Positions 32,602-39,225 of a DNA stretch of 41,363 nt are shown here, in pieces. Below the pieces are notes generated by a model. The model did not search any database. It was given only the letters and a program-made list of their open reading frames with translations, and was not told where the DNA came from. Origin of the DNA: a virus. The first letter of the stretch is position 1. Every line of letters begins with the position of its first letter. Location: IMG/VR virus record IMGVR_UViG_3300008448_000208, positions 1 to 41,363 of that record, one strand, 5' to 3'. A program made the translations under genes and the position numbers.

Positions 32602-32630
32602 ATTATAGTACAAATATATATTTATGTCAA
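32602..32630 (-). promoter_or_regulatory. Sigma70 promoter on minus strand
   Basis: TTGACA (32630-32625), a 17-bp spacer and TATAAT (32607-32602). The TGA of the upstream gene (32629-32627) lies within the -35. Confidence 0.9.
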
Positions 32631-32917
32631 TTTAATGTAAACTCTACACTCTGCACCGAATCTAGGGTAAAACTCCTCCAACCTTCTACTTCGGTATCAT
32701 ACACTGCCATAACATTGTTATTTGTTTTTTTTGTTTTCTTGTTTTCTGTGACAACGGATGCAGGAACAATCTTGGGATCTAGAGTACATTGCATGATACG
32801 TATAGATCCATCCTTTTTCTTAAAAGTAACAGTGGCAATATTAGTTTTTAGAACGTGCTTTAACCAAACTGAAAAATTTTCTTTATCTTCTGGATCTTTC
32901 AAGATACTATCGCTCAT
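32627..32917 (-). CDS. DUF2693-like phage protein
   Basis: The product has 96 residues. ATG 32917 follows GGAAAG and the upstream stop. The segment KKDGSIRIMQCTLDPKIVP and the end VYDTEVEGWRSFTLDSVQSV match a small phage/bacterial family (DUF2693-like, by recall) thought to be a compact beta fold. Function unknown. Confidence 0.75.
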   Translation of the reverse strand: MSDSILKDPEDKENFSVWLKHVLKTNIATVTFKKKDGSIRIMQCTLDPKIVPASVVTENKKTKKTNNNVMAVYDTEVEGWRSFTLDSVQSVEFTLN

Positions 32918-32918
32918 T

Positions 32919-33200
32919 TCATTCTTTCCATGGAGTAAAAAATACTTCTGCTTTTCGGGAAGAGTCCCATGATTTTGCGTAATCATTATCTTTATTACAC
33001 AAACTAATTGCTTCCTTTTCGCTCACTATCCTATGCGATACAATATTTTCACCTAAATGTTCTTGAGAAAATTCAACGGCTTCATTGCATACTACTGTAT
33101 CTAATGCATACGATGCTTTTCCTTGAGGAACTTCAACTACATATCTAATTCTAAACATTGAAACTGCTTCGACTAGAACTAGTTCGGTGTTGGGCTTCAT
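32919..33200 (-). CDS. Small conserved phage protein
   Basis: The product has 93 residues: YVVEVPQGKASYALDTVVCNEAVEFSQ-type strands and a helix, then SHRIVSEKEAISLCNKDNDYAKSW. Its start overlaps the upstream stop (TAATG). I recall related small T4-like phage proteins but no function. Confidence 0.72.
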   Translation of the reverse strand: MKPNTELVLVEAVSMFRIRYVVEVPQGKASYALDTVVCNEAVEFSQEHLGENIVSHRIVSEKEAISLCNKDNDYAKSWDSSRKAEVFFTPWKE

Positions 33201-33730
33201 TAATTATCCTTTTGTGTATTTGATGATTTATCGGCAATAACGGTTTCTAGTAAAAATTCAACCATTTTGTTAAGTGTAATATCTCTTTTATGTGCCTCTA
33301 GTGCTAGATGCAGAATTAAGTCATCCTCAATTTCTAATGGAACAGACACACGCTTATCGAAGGGCCGATTTTCGAAAATTGCTTTTGCTTTTTCTAGAAA
33401 ATCTTCTACGACCTCTAAATCGATCCAGTTGGTATCATCCCATGCACTGTCTGCTTCGACGCCCCGTTCTTTTGCTTCAGCATAGAATGCATTTTTATGC
33501 ACAGGATTAAACCAACGATATGGCCCGGGTAGCCTGTCATCTCCGTCTGATTTTGCATCCACGGTGGCTTCGTATACTGTTTGGTTCACCGAATCAAACA
33601 ACACACTTCCATTAGCAAACTCTGATTCAAAATCTAGGTATCTAGCATTAGGCCCAAAACAAGACCAACAGTATTCACTTCCACCTACGATCTTATAGCA
33701 GAACGATTCAATAAATTTACTTAGATTCAT
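33200..33730 (-). CDS. Protein with C-terminal ribbon-helix-helix-like domain
   Basis: The product has 176 residues. The N-terminal 110 are acidic and aromatic, without a known fold. The C-terminal 50 (KRVSVPLEIEDDLILHLALEA followed by LNKMVEFLLE) fit a ribbon-helix-helix DNA-binding unit as in HicB/Arc-type proteins. It could be a regulator of the minus-strand operon, but no operator is evident. Confidence 0.68.
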   Translation of the reverse strand: MNLSKFIESFCYKIVGGSEYCWSCFGPNARYLDFESEFANGSVLFDSVNQTVYEATVDAKSDGDDRLPGPYRWFNPVHKNAFYAEAKERGVEADSAWDDTNWIDLEVVEDFLEKAKAIFENRPFDKRVSVPLEIEDDLILHLALEAHKRDITLNKMVEFLLETVIADKSSNTQKDN

Positions 33731-33741
33731 AATTTACCTTT

Positions 33742-33906
33742 TTACTGTTCATAAACTAAACTTTTGGTCTCTGTGATTGTGACAGGACATACAAAATACA
33801 TTACATCACGACCTTGCATATCTTCCTCGATATTGAGGAATTTAACTTCGGTTGTTAAATGTTCTTCAGAACATTCTGTACAAATTACAATAAATTTTTC
33901 GTTCAT
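33742..33906 (-). CDS. 54-residue CxxC protein
   Basis: The frame from ATG 33906 overlaps the upstream stop (TAATG). It encodes NEKFIVICTECSEEHLTTEV..., with one CxxC pair and a third cysteine (MYFVCPV). A small zinc-binding or redox protein is possible. Function unknown. Confidence 0.65.
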   Translation of the reverse strand: MNEKFIVICTECSEEHLTTEVKFLNIEEDMQGRDVMYFVCPVTITETKSLVYEQ

Positions 33907-34076
33907 TATTGATACTCCAAAAGGTCAGCAACATGGTCATCATACATCCATTGCAATGTATATCTTACACTATCACGCACCGAAAAGTTTACACGGTTCA
34001 ATGTGTAATAGTGTTTGAAAAACATTTCATCACCATGAGCCATAGCATACTTTTCGGCTCTTATAAGGAAGTCCAT
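33906..34076 (-). CDS. 56-residue hypothetical protein
   Basis: The frame from ATG 34076 overlaps stops on both sides (TAATG). The product (DFLIRAEKYAMAHGDEMFFK...) is mainly helical with many aromatics. The coupled arrangement supports a gene. Function unknown. Confidence 0.65.
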   Translation of the reverse strand: MDFLIRAEKYAMAHGDEMFFKHYYTLNRVNFSVRDSVRYTLQWMYDDHVADLLEYQ

Positions 34077-34411
34077 TATTTAACTCCAAACGTATTCAAT
34101 GCTGGTTTCAATGTCTTAATTAATTCTGTCTCACGTTGATGGGCAGCCTTCTTGCCCCGCACAACCTCAACAACACCGAACACAAACCGTTCAGCACCAC
34201 GCTCACGCAATGCACGACTCAGCCCCCAGTTCTTGTTCTCAGCAAGGGCCCGTTGCATATGCTTTTGCATACGCCGAGTAAGAGTCTTGCGTACATTGCC
34301 ATTAAAGCAGAGTGCGGTCAGACCGATGTAATAATCGGAAGTCACTACATCCTGAATGTAGTAGATAACCTGATTACGATCTGATCGACGCTTGCGTTGA
34401 GTTTTCAGCAT
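34076..34411 (-). CDS. GIY-YIG-type endonuclease
   Basis: The 111-residue protein contains VIYYIQDVVTSDYYIGLTA, a GIY-YIG-like motif, and a later RGAERFVFGVVEVVRG segment with a following glutamate in HQRETELI. These fit the catalytic domain of small GIY-YIG nucleases. There is no separate DNA-binding domain, so it may be a stand-alone domain or a homing remnant. It heads a minus-strand operon driven by a consensus promoter. Confidence 0.78.
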   Translation of the reverse strand: MLKTQRKRRSDRNQVIYYIQDVVTSDYYIGLTALCFNGNVRKTLTRRMQKHMQRALAENKNWGLSRALRERGAERFVFGVVEVVRGKKAAHQRETELIKTLKPALNTFGVK

Positions 34412-34417
34412 ATTAAC

Positions 34418-34446
34418 ATTATATACCCAACGCTATTTATTGTCAA
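34418..34446 (-). promoter_or_regulatory. Sigma70 promoter, TTGACAATAAAT class, minus strand
   Basis: TTGACA (34446-34441), a 17-bp spacer starting ATAAATAG and ending GGGTA, and TATAAT (34423-34418). Drives the GIY-YIG operon. Confidence 0.92.
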
Positions 34447-34450
34447 CCTT

Positions 34451-34681
34451 TTACCAAATAATTTCTTCTTTGGTAATAGTACGGAGCCACATATTAATTG
34501 CAGCCAAAACCAAAGTTTGTACTTCTGGGGTTATGATGAACCCATATTTAAACTGTATACCTATAGCAATAGAGGCTACAATATTAGCCCAAACTGTCTT
34601 TGACTTATAAAATGGTTTCCCGGCCATCTGACTTATGGCAACTTCAGTTATTGCATCGTTTAATTTATCATTAGTTAGCAT
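34451..34681 (-). CDS. Small holin-like membrane protein
   Basis: The product has 76 residues with a KPFYKSKTVWANIVA start to the first hydrophobic helix (about 30-46) and a second one (VQTLVLAAINMWL). The final RTITKEEI is a pattern often annotated as holin or small phage membrane protein. The N-terminal 20 residues are polar. Lysis function is not proven. Confidence 0.6.
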   Translation of the reverse strand: MLTNDKLNDAITEVAISQMAGKPFYKSKTVWANIVASIAIGIQFKYGFIITPEVQTLVLAAINMWLRTITKEEIIW

Positions 34682-34705
34682 TTTGTATTTCCTTTTCTGT
34701 ATTTA

Positions 34706-34713
34706 GTTAAATA
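34706..34713 (+). promoter_or_regulatory. Late-type octamer GTTAAATA
   Basis: It ends 6 nt before ATG 34719 with no Shine-Dalgarno sequence. The match to TATAAATA is six of eight. Confidence 0.35.
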
Positions 34714-34718
34714 AAGAC

Positions 34719-35315
34719 ATGAATACATTTCCAGAATATGAATCGTTCAAGCATGGATTAATCGTCAGTAAAATTTGGCTGTGTGAAGAATTAGAAAAGA
34801 TAGTTAATATTTTAGGATATTCTAGTCCCAATGTACACATATTGGCTGCATGGGATAATTTATTATCATTTATGATGTTAACCAGAAATCCATACTTATA
34901 TAAGAATTTTTTTAGTTATGATATAAATTCAACGTTTACTAACGCGGCAGATAAGATTTGTAATACATGGTTATATGATAGATCAGATATCAATTCAATC
35001 GTTAAAAATATAACAGCAGATGTAAACATGTATACCGATTATACTTTATCTACTGATAATATTTTTATAAATTGTAGTGTAGATCAAATAGAAAGTTTGA
35101 AATGGTATAATAATATACCAAATGGAAGTTTAGTGTGTCTACAAACCACGGATATTATTGATCCTAACTATCCATGGTTCATAAAAACTATAACACCTGA
35201 TATTGATAATTTTAGATCAAAATTTTCAATGAAAAGAGTATATTATTCAGGTTCAAAAAACATCTCCTATAATACTTGGGGGTATAATAGATTAATGATA
35301 ATAGGTGTTAAATAA
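34719..35315 (+). CDS. SAM-dependent methyltransferase-like phage protein
   Basis: The 198-residue protein has YESFKHGLIVSKIWLCEELE at the N-terminus, then VHILAAWDNLLSFMMLTRNP, FSYDINST and IFINCSVDQIESLKWYNNIPNG, and a final TWGYNRLMIIGVK. This is a class I methyltransferase-like order known from many phages. The glycine-rich SAM motif is weak (LAAWDN). Substrate unknown. It is an isolated plus-strand gene among minus-strand genes, predicted leaderless. Confidence 0.7.
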   Translation: MNTFPEYESFKHGLIVSKIWLCEELEKIVNILGYSSPNVHILAAWDNLLSFMMLTRNPYLYKNFFSYDINSTFTNAADKICNTWLYDRSDINSIVKNITADVNMYTDYTLSTDNIFINCSVDQIESLKWYNNIPNGSLVCLQTTDIIDPNYPWFIKTITPDIDNFRSKFSMKRVYYSGSKNISYNTWGYNRLMIIGVK

Positions 35316-35317
35316 GT

Positions 35318-35455
35318 TTATTTTCCTTGACCCCTATAAGCCTTGTATGATCTTTTCTGACTTTTACTCATGCTACTGGTTTTGGGACTAGTACCGCCTT
35401 GTGAAGTGCTTTTTTTAACTGCTTTTGTTCGTGAATCTGCATTCAACTTTGCCAT
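35318..35455 (-). CDS. 45-residue basic conserved phage protein
   Basis: The frame from ATG 35455 has a GGAAAT ribosome-binding site. It encodes AKLNADSRTKAVKKSTSQGG, then KTSSMSKSQKRSYKAYRGQGK. I recall this small basic protein as conserved in T4-like marine and freshwater phages. Nucleic-acid binding is likely from composition only. Confidence 0.78.
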   Translation of the reverse strand: MAKLNADSRTKAVKKSTSQGGTSPKTSSMSKSQKRSYKAYRGQGK

Positions 35456-35468
35456 TTTATTTCCTTTA

Positions 35469-35918
35469 TTAGTTTATGACATATTCATAATTTGTTGTTT
35501 CTTTGTTTTCTCTATATACTAGAGCACCGTTTTTTAAATGGAATTTTCTTGCCATTTCTGTTTTTGGACTCAGAGTAATAAATTTTGTGATATTTGGTTT
35601 ATTATTTCTTATATATTCTACACTATCAAATATTAATTTTCTACCTGATCCGGGATGATAACTCCAAATAGTGTAGAATACTGCAACATTAGGTGTTGAT
35701 GAAGGTAAATCATTGCTAAACAATTCAGTTTCATATTGCGGTATAAAGTTTTGATAACTTACGCAGGTTATGGAAGCAGCAGAGCCATTTAAATCAGTCA
35801 TTACAAAAATATCTTTATTTTCCCCCAATCGTGTCTTGTGAGGGATATTAGGTCTAATCGGATCTTCTGATAAGAGATTGAAATAGGGATCATCGATATT
35901 TTTAATAAGATATAACAT
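35469..35918 (-). CDS. GNAT-type acetyltransferase-like protein
   Basis: The 149-residue product has a GNAT-like core: FYTIWSYHPGSGRKLIFDSVEYI, with the acetyl-CoA loop in HPGSGRK. ITLSPKTEMARKFHLKNGA follows, like the TxNxxAxxFYxKxGF motif of the family. The acceptor is unknown. Its late-type promoter and hairpin leader are unusual for this region. Confidence 0.75.
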   Translation of the reverse strand: MLYLIKNIDDPYFNLLSEDPIRPNIPHKTRLGENKDIFVMTDLNGSAASITCVSYQNFIPQYETELFSNDLPSSTPNVAVFYTIWSYHPGSGRKLIFDSVEYIRNNKPNITKFITLSPKTEMARKFHLKNGALVYRENKETTNYEYVIN

Positions 35919-35940
35919 GATGGATTATTTGGTAGAAAAT

Positions 35941-35968
35941 GATAACACTAACACATATTAGTGTTATC
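35941..35968 (-). promoter_or_regulatory. Strong hairpin in predicted 5' leader of GNAT gene
   Basis: GATAACACTAA and its exact complement form an 11-bp stem with a 6-nt loop. On the minus strand it would begin about four bases after the predicted late start at 35972. No T-tract follows, so mRNA 5' stabilisation or translational control is more likely than termination. Confidence 0.6.
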
Positions 35969-35977
35969 TTGTCGAAA

Positions 35978-35985
35978 TATTTATA
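35978..35985 (-). promoter_or_regulatory. Late promoter, perfect TATAAATA, minus strand
   Basis: Exact late octamer on the minus strand, giving a ~54-nt leader for the GNAT gene that contains the 11-bp hairpin. Confidence 0.6.
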
Positions 35986-36000
35986 CTAAAAAAATTTTAA

Positions 36001-36465
36001 TTATTTAATTTCGAATATTAGGTTGTCAGATTCTGGATAGTATATAGTCTGTATACCCTCTTTACAACTATAAATTAATAGACCTGAAAACTTTGAAGTA
36101 CCTTTAGGTACTTCATTAGGAACATAGAAAAAATAATTTATAGACTCAAATCCAGCAGTCTTAACTCCTACTGACTTTCCAACAGTGGTTTTAACTTCAT
36201 ATGTAAATCCACTGTCACTCAACACAGATGCTCTAAATTCATTAAGCGCGCAATCATCGCGTAGTTTTTTTCTATTGAAATGCATTAAAAATGTTCTGTG
36301 TTCATTCAGTTTGGGCTCAATTAAAAATGAATTTGCATCGAATGCAACTACTGGACCTTTGGGTGCTAAAAATCTATCCATACCAGTATGTATGCCTAAT
36401 ACAATTGTTAGCACAACTGCTCCGAATTGGCAGTAAGGTAAATATTTTTTTATAAGTTCATTCAT
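36001..36465 (-). CDS. Membrane-anchored hypothetical protein
   Basis: The product has 154 residues. ATG 36465 is chosen for the TAATG overlap with the upstream stop. One N-terminal membrane helix (about 8-30) is followed by a beta-rich soluble domain, probably periplasmic, with two cysteines (DDCALNEF, YSCKEG) that could form a disulphide. Not recognised. Confidence 0.7.
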   Translation of the reverse strand: MNELIKKYLPYCQFGAVVLTIVLGIHTGMDRFLAPKGPVVAFDANSFLIEPKLNEHRTFLMHFNRKKLRDDCALNEFRASVLSDSGFTYEVKTTVGKSVGVKTAGFESINYFFYVPNEVPKGTSKFSGLLIYSCKEGIQTIYYPESDNLIFEIK

Positions 36466-36581
36466 TAATATATTCCCAATAACCAACCTATACTAATTGC
36501 AATATAAAAAGCACTTACACTACTCAGCAAAATATACATTATTAGTGTGATATGCTTTATCTTCAGTAATACTTTATGCAT
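36465..36581 (-). CDS. 38-residue membrane peptide
   Basis: The frame from ATG 36581 overlaps both neighbours. It has a basic N-terminus (HKVLLKIKH) and a hydrophobic stretch to the end (LIMYILLSS, FYIAISIGWLLGIY). Its place between two membrane protein genes suggests a small envelope complex. Function unknown. Confidence 0.55.
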   Translation of the reverse strand: MHKVLLKIKHITLIMYILLSSVSAFYIAISIGWLLGIY

Positions 36582-36894
36582 TATAAGAGTTAGAAAATCT
36601 AGATTTATGAAATTTTAATACCCAAATAAATAAAGACATTATCGATATTGCAAATAATGCTTGGATTACGTTTCCTCTATCTATAATACCATTCGTTTCA
36701 TGATTATGTTTTAGCCACAACCAACCTAATAAGTTGGATGCACTTATCATTACCATAGATAACAATGCCCAATATTTCATTGCAGGTGTCATAAATTTTA
36801 TCAAATGATCTCTATGCATGAATACACTACCGGTTACTATAGTTTCAATTGCAAATGCCAATAAAAAAATCGATGATAATAAATAATATATCAT
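36574..36894 (-). CDS. Small polytopic membrane protein
   Basis: The product has 106 residues with three hydrophobic helices (about 2-22, 40-60, 76-96) and the loop LKHNHETNG. An AGGAG ribosome-binding site lies upstream, and a late-type octamer lies farther upstream. Function unknown. Confidence 0.7.
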   Translation of the reverse strand: MIYYLLSSIFLLAFAIETIVTGSVFMHRDHLIKFMTPAMKYWALLSMVMISASNLLGWLWLKHNHETNGIIDRGNVIQALFAISIMSLFIWVLKFHKSRFSNSYNA

Positions 36895-36915
36895 TTTATT
36901 ATTCTCCTCAGAGAA

Positions 36916-36923
36916 TATTTATT
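36916..36923 (-). promoter_or_regulatory. Late-type octamer AATAAATA, minus strand
   Basis: The predicted start near 36910 gives a 16-nt leader with GAGGAGA before ATG 36894. Confidence 0.45.
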
Positions 36924-36955
36924 AGGGTTGTTATTTTTTTATACTGTGATATTAT

Positions 36956-36963
36956 ATTAAATA
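36956..36963 (+). promoter_or_regulatory. Late-type octamer ATTAAATA
   Basis: It ends 7 nt before ATG 36970; no Shine-Dalgarno sequence. Predicts a near-leaderless message. Confidence 0.35.
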
Positions 36964-36969
36964 TTTCTT

Positions 36970-37584
36970 ATGAAAACTTATATTAAAAAAATTAATTTGC
37001 CAATACATTGCCAAGAACCTCTAATCGACTACGACTTTAGAGAAGTCTCGAAATCGATTGATAATTTTTATAAAAACCCAAAAATAGAAGGCTATAATTT
37101 TATAGAAAATTCTATGGCATTCAAAGATATAAAAAAATATATAAATCCAAATGTGATTGATTTATTGAGTAGCCGAGGCCTAGAAGTTTTATCAGGGCAT
37201 TGCTTTTATAAGAAACCATACACAACCGCACCTATACACACTGATAAATTAAAAATTGAGGATTTCATTAGGCTAAGTTGGGTATTCGACGGAGAAGATA
37301 GTGTTATGGAATGGTTTGAGGTTAAACCAGAATTCATAGAAAAAAACGAGAATAATATAAAATATACACACGAAAACACCCCGTATATACCTTATCAAAA
37401 AGAAGAACTTGTTTTGGTAGAGAAGAAAATAATGCAGGGTACATATTTAGTAAATGCAGGTGTACCTCATACCGTAAGAACTATAGAAAAAGAAAGATAT
37501 TGTATATCTATTGTTTTAGGAAGGGATAGAAAATCTATATCTATGCCAATTGCACTAGAAATATTCGCGGATTTATTAAACTGA
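36970..37584 (+). CDS. 2OG-Fe(II) oxygenase-like protein
   Basis: The 204-residue protein has a plausible facial triad: H90 and D92 (APIHTDK) and H167 (AGVPHTV). A downstream arginine (R176 in KERYCISIVLG) would bind 2-oxoglutarate. The layout matches small phage 2OG oxygenases that hydroxylate proteins or nucleic acids. The substrate is unknown. The gene is the last protein gene before the tRNA cluster. Confidence 0.68.
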   Translation: MKTYIKKINLPIHCQEPLIDYDFREVSKSIDNFYKNPKIEGYNFIENSMAFKDIKKYINPNVIDLLSSRGLEVLSGHCFYKKPYTTAPIHTDKLKIEDFIRLSWVFDGEDSVMEWFEVKPEFIEKNENNIKYTHENTPYIPYQKEELVLVEKKIMQGTYLVNAGVPHTVRTIEKERYCISIVLGRDRKSISMPIALEIFADLLN

Positions 37585-37698
37585 TGAGAATTTCTATTTA
37601 AAATAGATTTCTATCTACAGAAAATCATGTACGATTATTTTTGTATTCTAATTGTATTAATATTTTTGTGATTACCTACGACAAAAGATAATATAGAA

Positions 37699-37773
37699 TG
37701 GTGGACCGGCGGAGGATCGAACTCCGACTAAAGGCATGCAAAGCCCCTGTGCTCCCATTATCACTACCAGCCC
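37699..37773 (-). tRNA. tRNA-Ala (UGC)
   Basis: A full cloverleaf is seen: acceptor GGGCTGG/CCGGTCC, T-arm GGAGTTCGATCCTCC, anticodon loop TTTGCAT and an encoded CCA (37701-37699). It is the last tRNA of the minus-strand operon. Confidence 0.93.
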
Positions 37774-37783
37774 ATTAAAGTTT

Positions 37784-37860
37784 TGGTCGCGGAGGCAGGA
37801 TTCGAACCTGCGATTCTCGGCTTATGAGACCGAACGGATAGACCACTTCCATACACCGCA
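37784..37860 (-). tRNA. tRNA-Met (CAU)
   Basis: The anticodon stem-loop TCGGT-CTCATAA-GCCGA gives CAU, the T-arm is GCAGGTTCGAATCCTGC and CCA is encoded. The acceptor has a T-T mismatch and a first U-G pair. Elongator Met is likelier than Ile2, because a second CAU tRNA nearby has the Ile2-like sequence. A late-type octamer ends 5 nt upstream. Confidence 0.9.
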
Positions 37861-37864
37861 ATAC

Positions 37865-37872
37865 TATTTATA
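37865..37872 (-). promoter_or_regulatory. Perfect late octamer TATAAATA directly before tRNA-Met
   Basis: The predicted start (about 37859) coincides with the mature 5' end of tRNA-Met (37860), within one base. It would allow tRNA-Met and tRNA-Ala to be made late without the upstream operon. Confidence 0.45.
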
Positions 37873-37875
37873 CTG

Positions 37876-37959
37876 TAAAACATACTGGTCAAAGTCTTAT
37901 TGAGGAGCTACTCTCGTTTAAGCCCAGGCATTCTCCAAACCGGACACCCGTATGTTTTA
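37876..37959. repeat. Inverted-repeat unit 0 (variant arms)
   Basis: TAAAACATAC (37876-37885) and its complement (37950-37959) enclose 64 bases that end CCA on the minus strand but have no canonical T-arm. Same architecture as the units to the right, with a different arm sequence. Confidence 0.6.
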
Positions 37960-38090
37960 GTATGGTTACCATCATCTGTTTAAGAGCCTAAAATAGGCTC
38001 CCCACCTTTTCTAATGTCCCCTGGCTAGAGGGCAAGTGGGTTTGGTTACACCCTGATGGTTGGGCTGCTTGGCCTCGCATTTTCTCAGAA
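37960..38090 (-). other. Stretch without recognisable gene between repeat units
   Basis: No tRNA or convincing protein gene is seen. The plus-strand text contains AGAGCCTA...TAGGCTC and CCCCTGGCTAGAGGG-like dyads, so on the minus strand it would be hairpin-rich RNA. GC content is clearly above the protein-coding part of the window. Confidence 0.4.
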
Positions 38091-38183
38091 CCATATTGAA
38101 ACACACTGGTACTTCCCTTCGCAGGGGCAGGAAGTTTATGGCTGTTGCCCCACTCCGATACCAACCAATATGCTTCAATATGG
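38091..38183. repeat. Inverted-repeat unit 1
   Basis: Arms 38091-38107 and 38167-38183 (plus: CCATATTGAAACACACT ... AATATGCTTCAATATGG) can form a ~17-bp stem. The loop contains a further hairpin but no canonical tRNA. Confidence 0.85.
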
Positions 38184-38231
38184 TGACCGCTACCAACCCG
38201 ATTGTGGGTTGTATCACAGTTAGTCGGGTTA
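38184..38231 (-). other. Short tRNA-position segment, possible tRNA-like remnant
   Basis: Bounded on both sides by repeat arms exactly where tRNA genes sit in other units. On the minus strand it begins GGTAACC and ends GGTCACCA, giving six of seven acceptor-like pairs, with an AACCC...GGGTT hairpin. It is too short (about 50 nt) for a normal tRNA. Confidence 0.3.
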
Positions 38232-38313
38232 CCATATTGAAACACACTAACGGATCGGATAATCGCAATCCTCTGCTCCGGATAGCGCAGAGCAGTAATG
38301 TGCTTCAATATGG
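38232..38313. repeat. Inverted-repeat unit 2
   Basis: Arms 38232-38248 and 38297-38313. The loop holds nested dyads (CTCTGC...GCAGAG and GGAT-TGCGATT-ATCC, the latter T-arm-like). Confidence 0.85.
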
Positions 38314-38446
38314 CGGCGGTGCCGAACTCCGCTTCTGTTAGAGCCTGGCACTAACGTTGTTGCCGGTGTATCCTTACGAGTACGACTCATCCTAGTCACC
38401 ACTCTAACAACTTATAGGTTCAGTGTGGAAGGCCCACACTTGCTCG
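38314..38446 (-). other. Structured non-coding segment between repeat units 2 and 3
   Basis: On the minus strand a 7-bp closing pair GTTAGAG/CTCTAAC encloses 58 bases with two internal hairpins, a tRNA-sized (72-nt) but non-canonical fold. A perfect GTGTGG...CCACAC hairpin (38423-38439) precedes it. The segment ends GCCGCCA into the repeat arm, like a tRNA end. No TTCGA T-loop is found. Confidence 0.35.
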
Positions 38447-38532
38447 CCATATTGAAACACACTAAAGGTTTTCTTGCTAGCACCCAGATCCACCTTAAAC
38501 TGGCTGATGTTTTATAATGTGCTTCAATATGG
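38447..38532. repeat. Inverted-repeat unit 3
   Basis: Arms 38447-38463 and 38516-38532, with the same sequence as units 1 and 2. The loop has an AGCCAG...CTGGGTGCT dyad on the minus strand. Confidence 0.85.
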
Positions 38533-38916
38533 CAGTCTACTCCCTACTGTAGACTTCCATAGTCTTTTTATCGGCATAAGAATTTCTCTCATGTTGTTCC
38601 GCTTTTCTTGGACGACAATCCTCAGGTCTTGATGTCCGTATGCGTAGTCCACCATCGCTCGCATATTTTAGTTGACGGGGCTTACACCCGCCTCGCTGAT
38701 TTGCTCTGCTGACCACTAGGGAATGTGGCAACAAGAGTAGCGGGACTAATTTATAGAATGGCTGGTCAATGTTTTTGTCACTCGGCTCTATGCAGTATGC
38801 AGCGATTGGTTGATCTCCAATCTTTGCCCACGCTTCTCGCCTGACTACACCCTTCCAGGATTTGCACCTTTCGAGAACGGATATTCTTAGTACCCGCATT
38901 TAACAACGACCATCTA
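38533..38916 (-). other. 384-nt structured segment, probable ncRNA of unknown family
   Basis: It lies between repeat units 3 and 4 in a tRNA position. Perfect small hairpins include 38535-38554 (GTCTAC/GTAGAC), 38805-38821 (ATTGG/CCAAT) and a CGGG-TGTAAGC-CCCG T-arm-like hairpin. A 120-codon frame exists on the minus strand, but its product looks unlike a protein and has no good ribosome-binding site. I do not see RNase P or tmRNA signatures. Confidence 0.4.
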
Positions 38917-38979
38917 CCATATTGAAACGCACTATGCCACGCTCTGAACCTGGACTCTTAGTAATGTGCTTCAAGATGG
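38917..38979. repeat. Inverted-repeat unit 4
   Basis: Arms 38917-38933 and 38963-38979 with two mismatched positions (GCAC for ACAC, AAGATGG for AATATGG). The right arm's last three bases are the CCA of tRNA-Pro. Confidence 0.85.
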
Positions 38980-39054
38980 TCTCGGATGAGGGATTCGAAC
39001 TCTCGACCTCCTGCTCCCAAAGCAGGCATTCTAACCAGACTGAACTAATCCGAG
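38977..39054 (-). tRNA. tRNA-Pro (UGG)
   Basis: Acceptor CTCGGAT/ATCCGAG, anticodon arm CCTGC-TTTGGGA-GCAGG (UGG), T-arm with TTCGAAT, encoded CCA. The CCA is shared with the arm of repeat unit 4. Confidence 0.93.
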
Positions 39055-39144
39055 ATTTTAATACATTATGGTTGCCAGTGTTGCTGGCTAGGGGATCCCA
39101 GTCCTCTGCACTTGGAGAATGCATACATACCACCCTTGCTCCAA
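39055..39144 (-). other. Spacer without gene upstream of tRNA-Pro
   Basis: No tRNA or protein gene recognised. A GTTGCCAGTGTTGCTGGC dyad is present. Confidence 0.35.
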
Positions 39145-39225
39145 CCATATAGTAGCATACTAACGGACCGTCGTAACAGTCCTCCACACCGCGAAGTCGC
39201 AGCATAGTAACACACTACTATATGG
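39145..39225. repeat. Inverted-repeat unit 5 (variant arms)
   Basis: Arms 39145-39161 (CCATATAGTAGCATACT) and 39211-39225 (CACACTACTATATGG) keep the outer CCATAT and the inner CACAC/ACT ends of the other units but change the middle on both arms in a compensatory way. That argues for selection on pairing. Confidence 0.75.

Noticed and set aside
37988-38308. Overlapping 80-106 residue frames in the repeat region
   Set aside because: They read through the inverted repeats in several frames at once, which explains their openness.
38314-38446. Hammerhead or other known small ribozyme
   Set aside because: The CUGANGA and GAAA core elements do not occur together in the needed order.
38537-38899. 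120-residue minus-strand protein
   Set aside because: No ribosome-binding site, odd composition, and the region contains many perfect RNA hairpins between repeat units; structural RNA is the better explanation.
38533-38916. RNase P RNA or tmRNA
   Set aside because: None of the universally conserved RNase P or tmRNA sequences were found in the segment.
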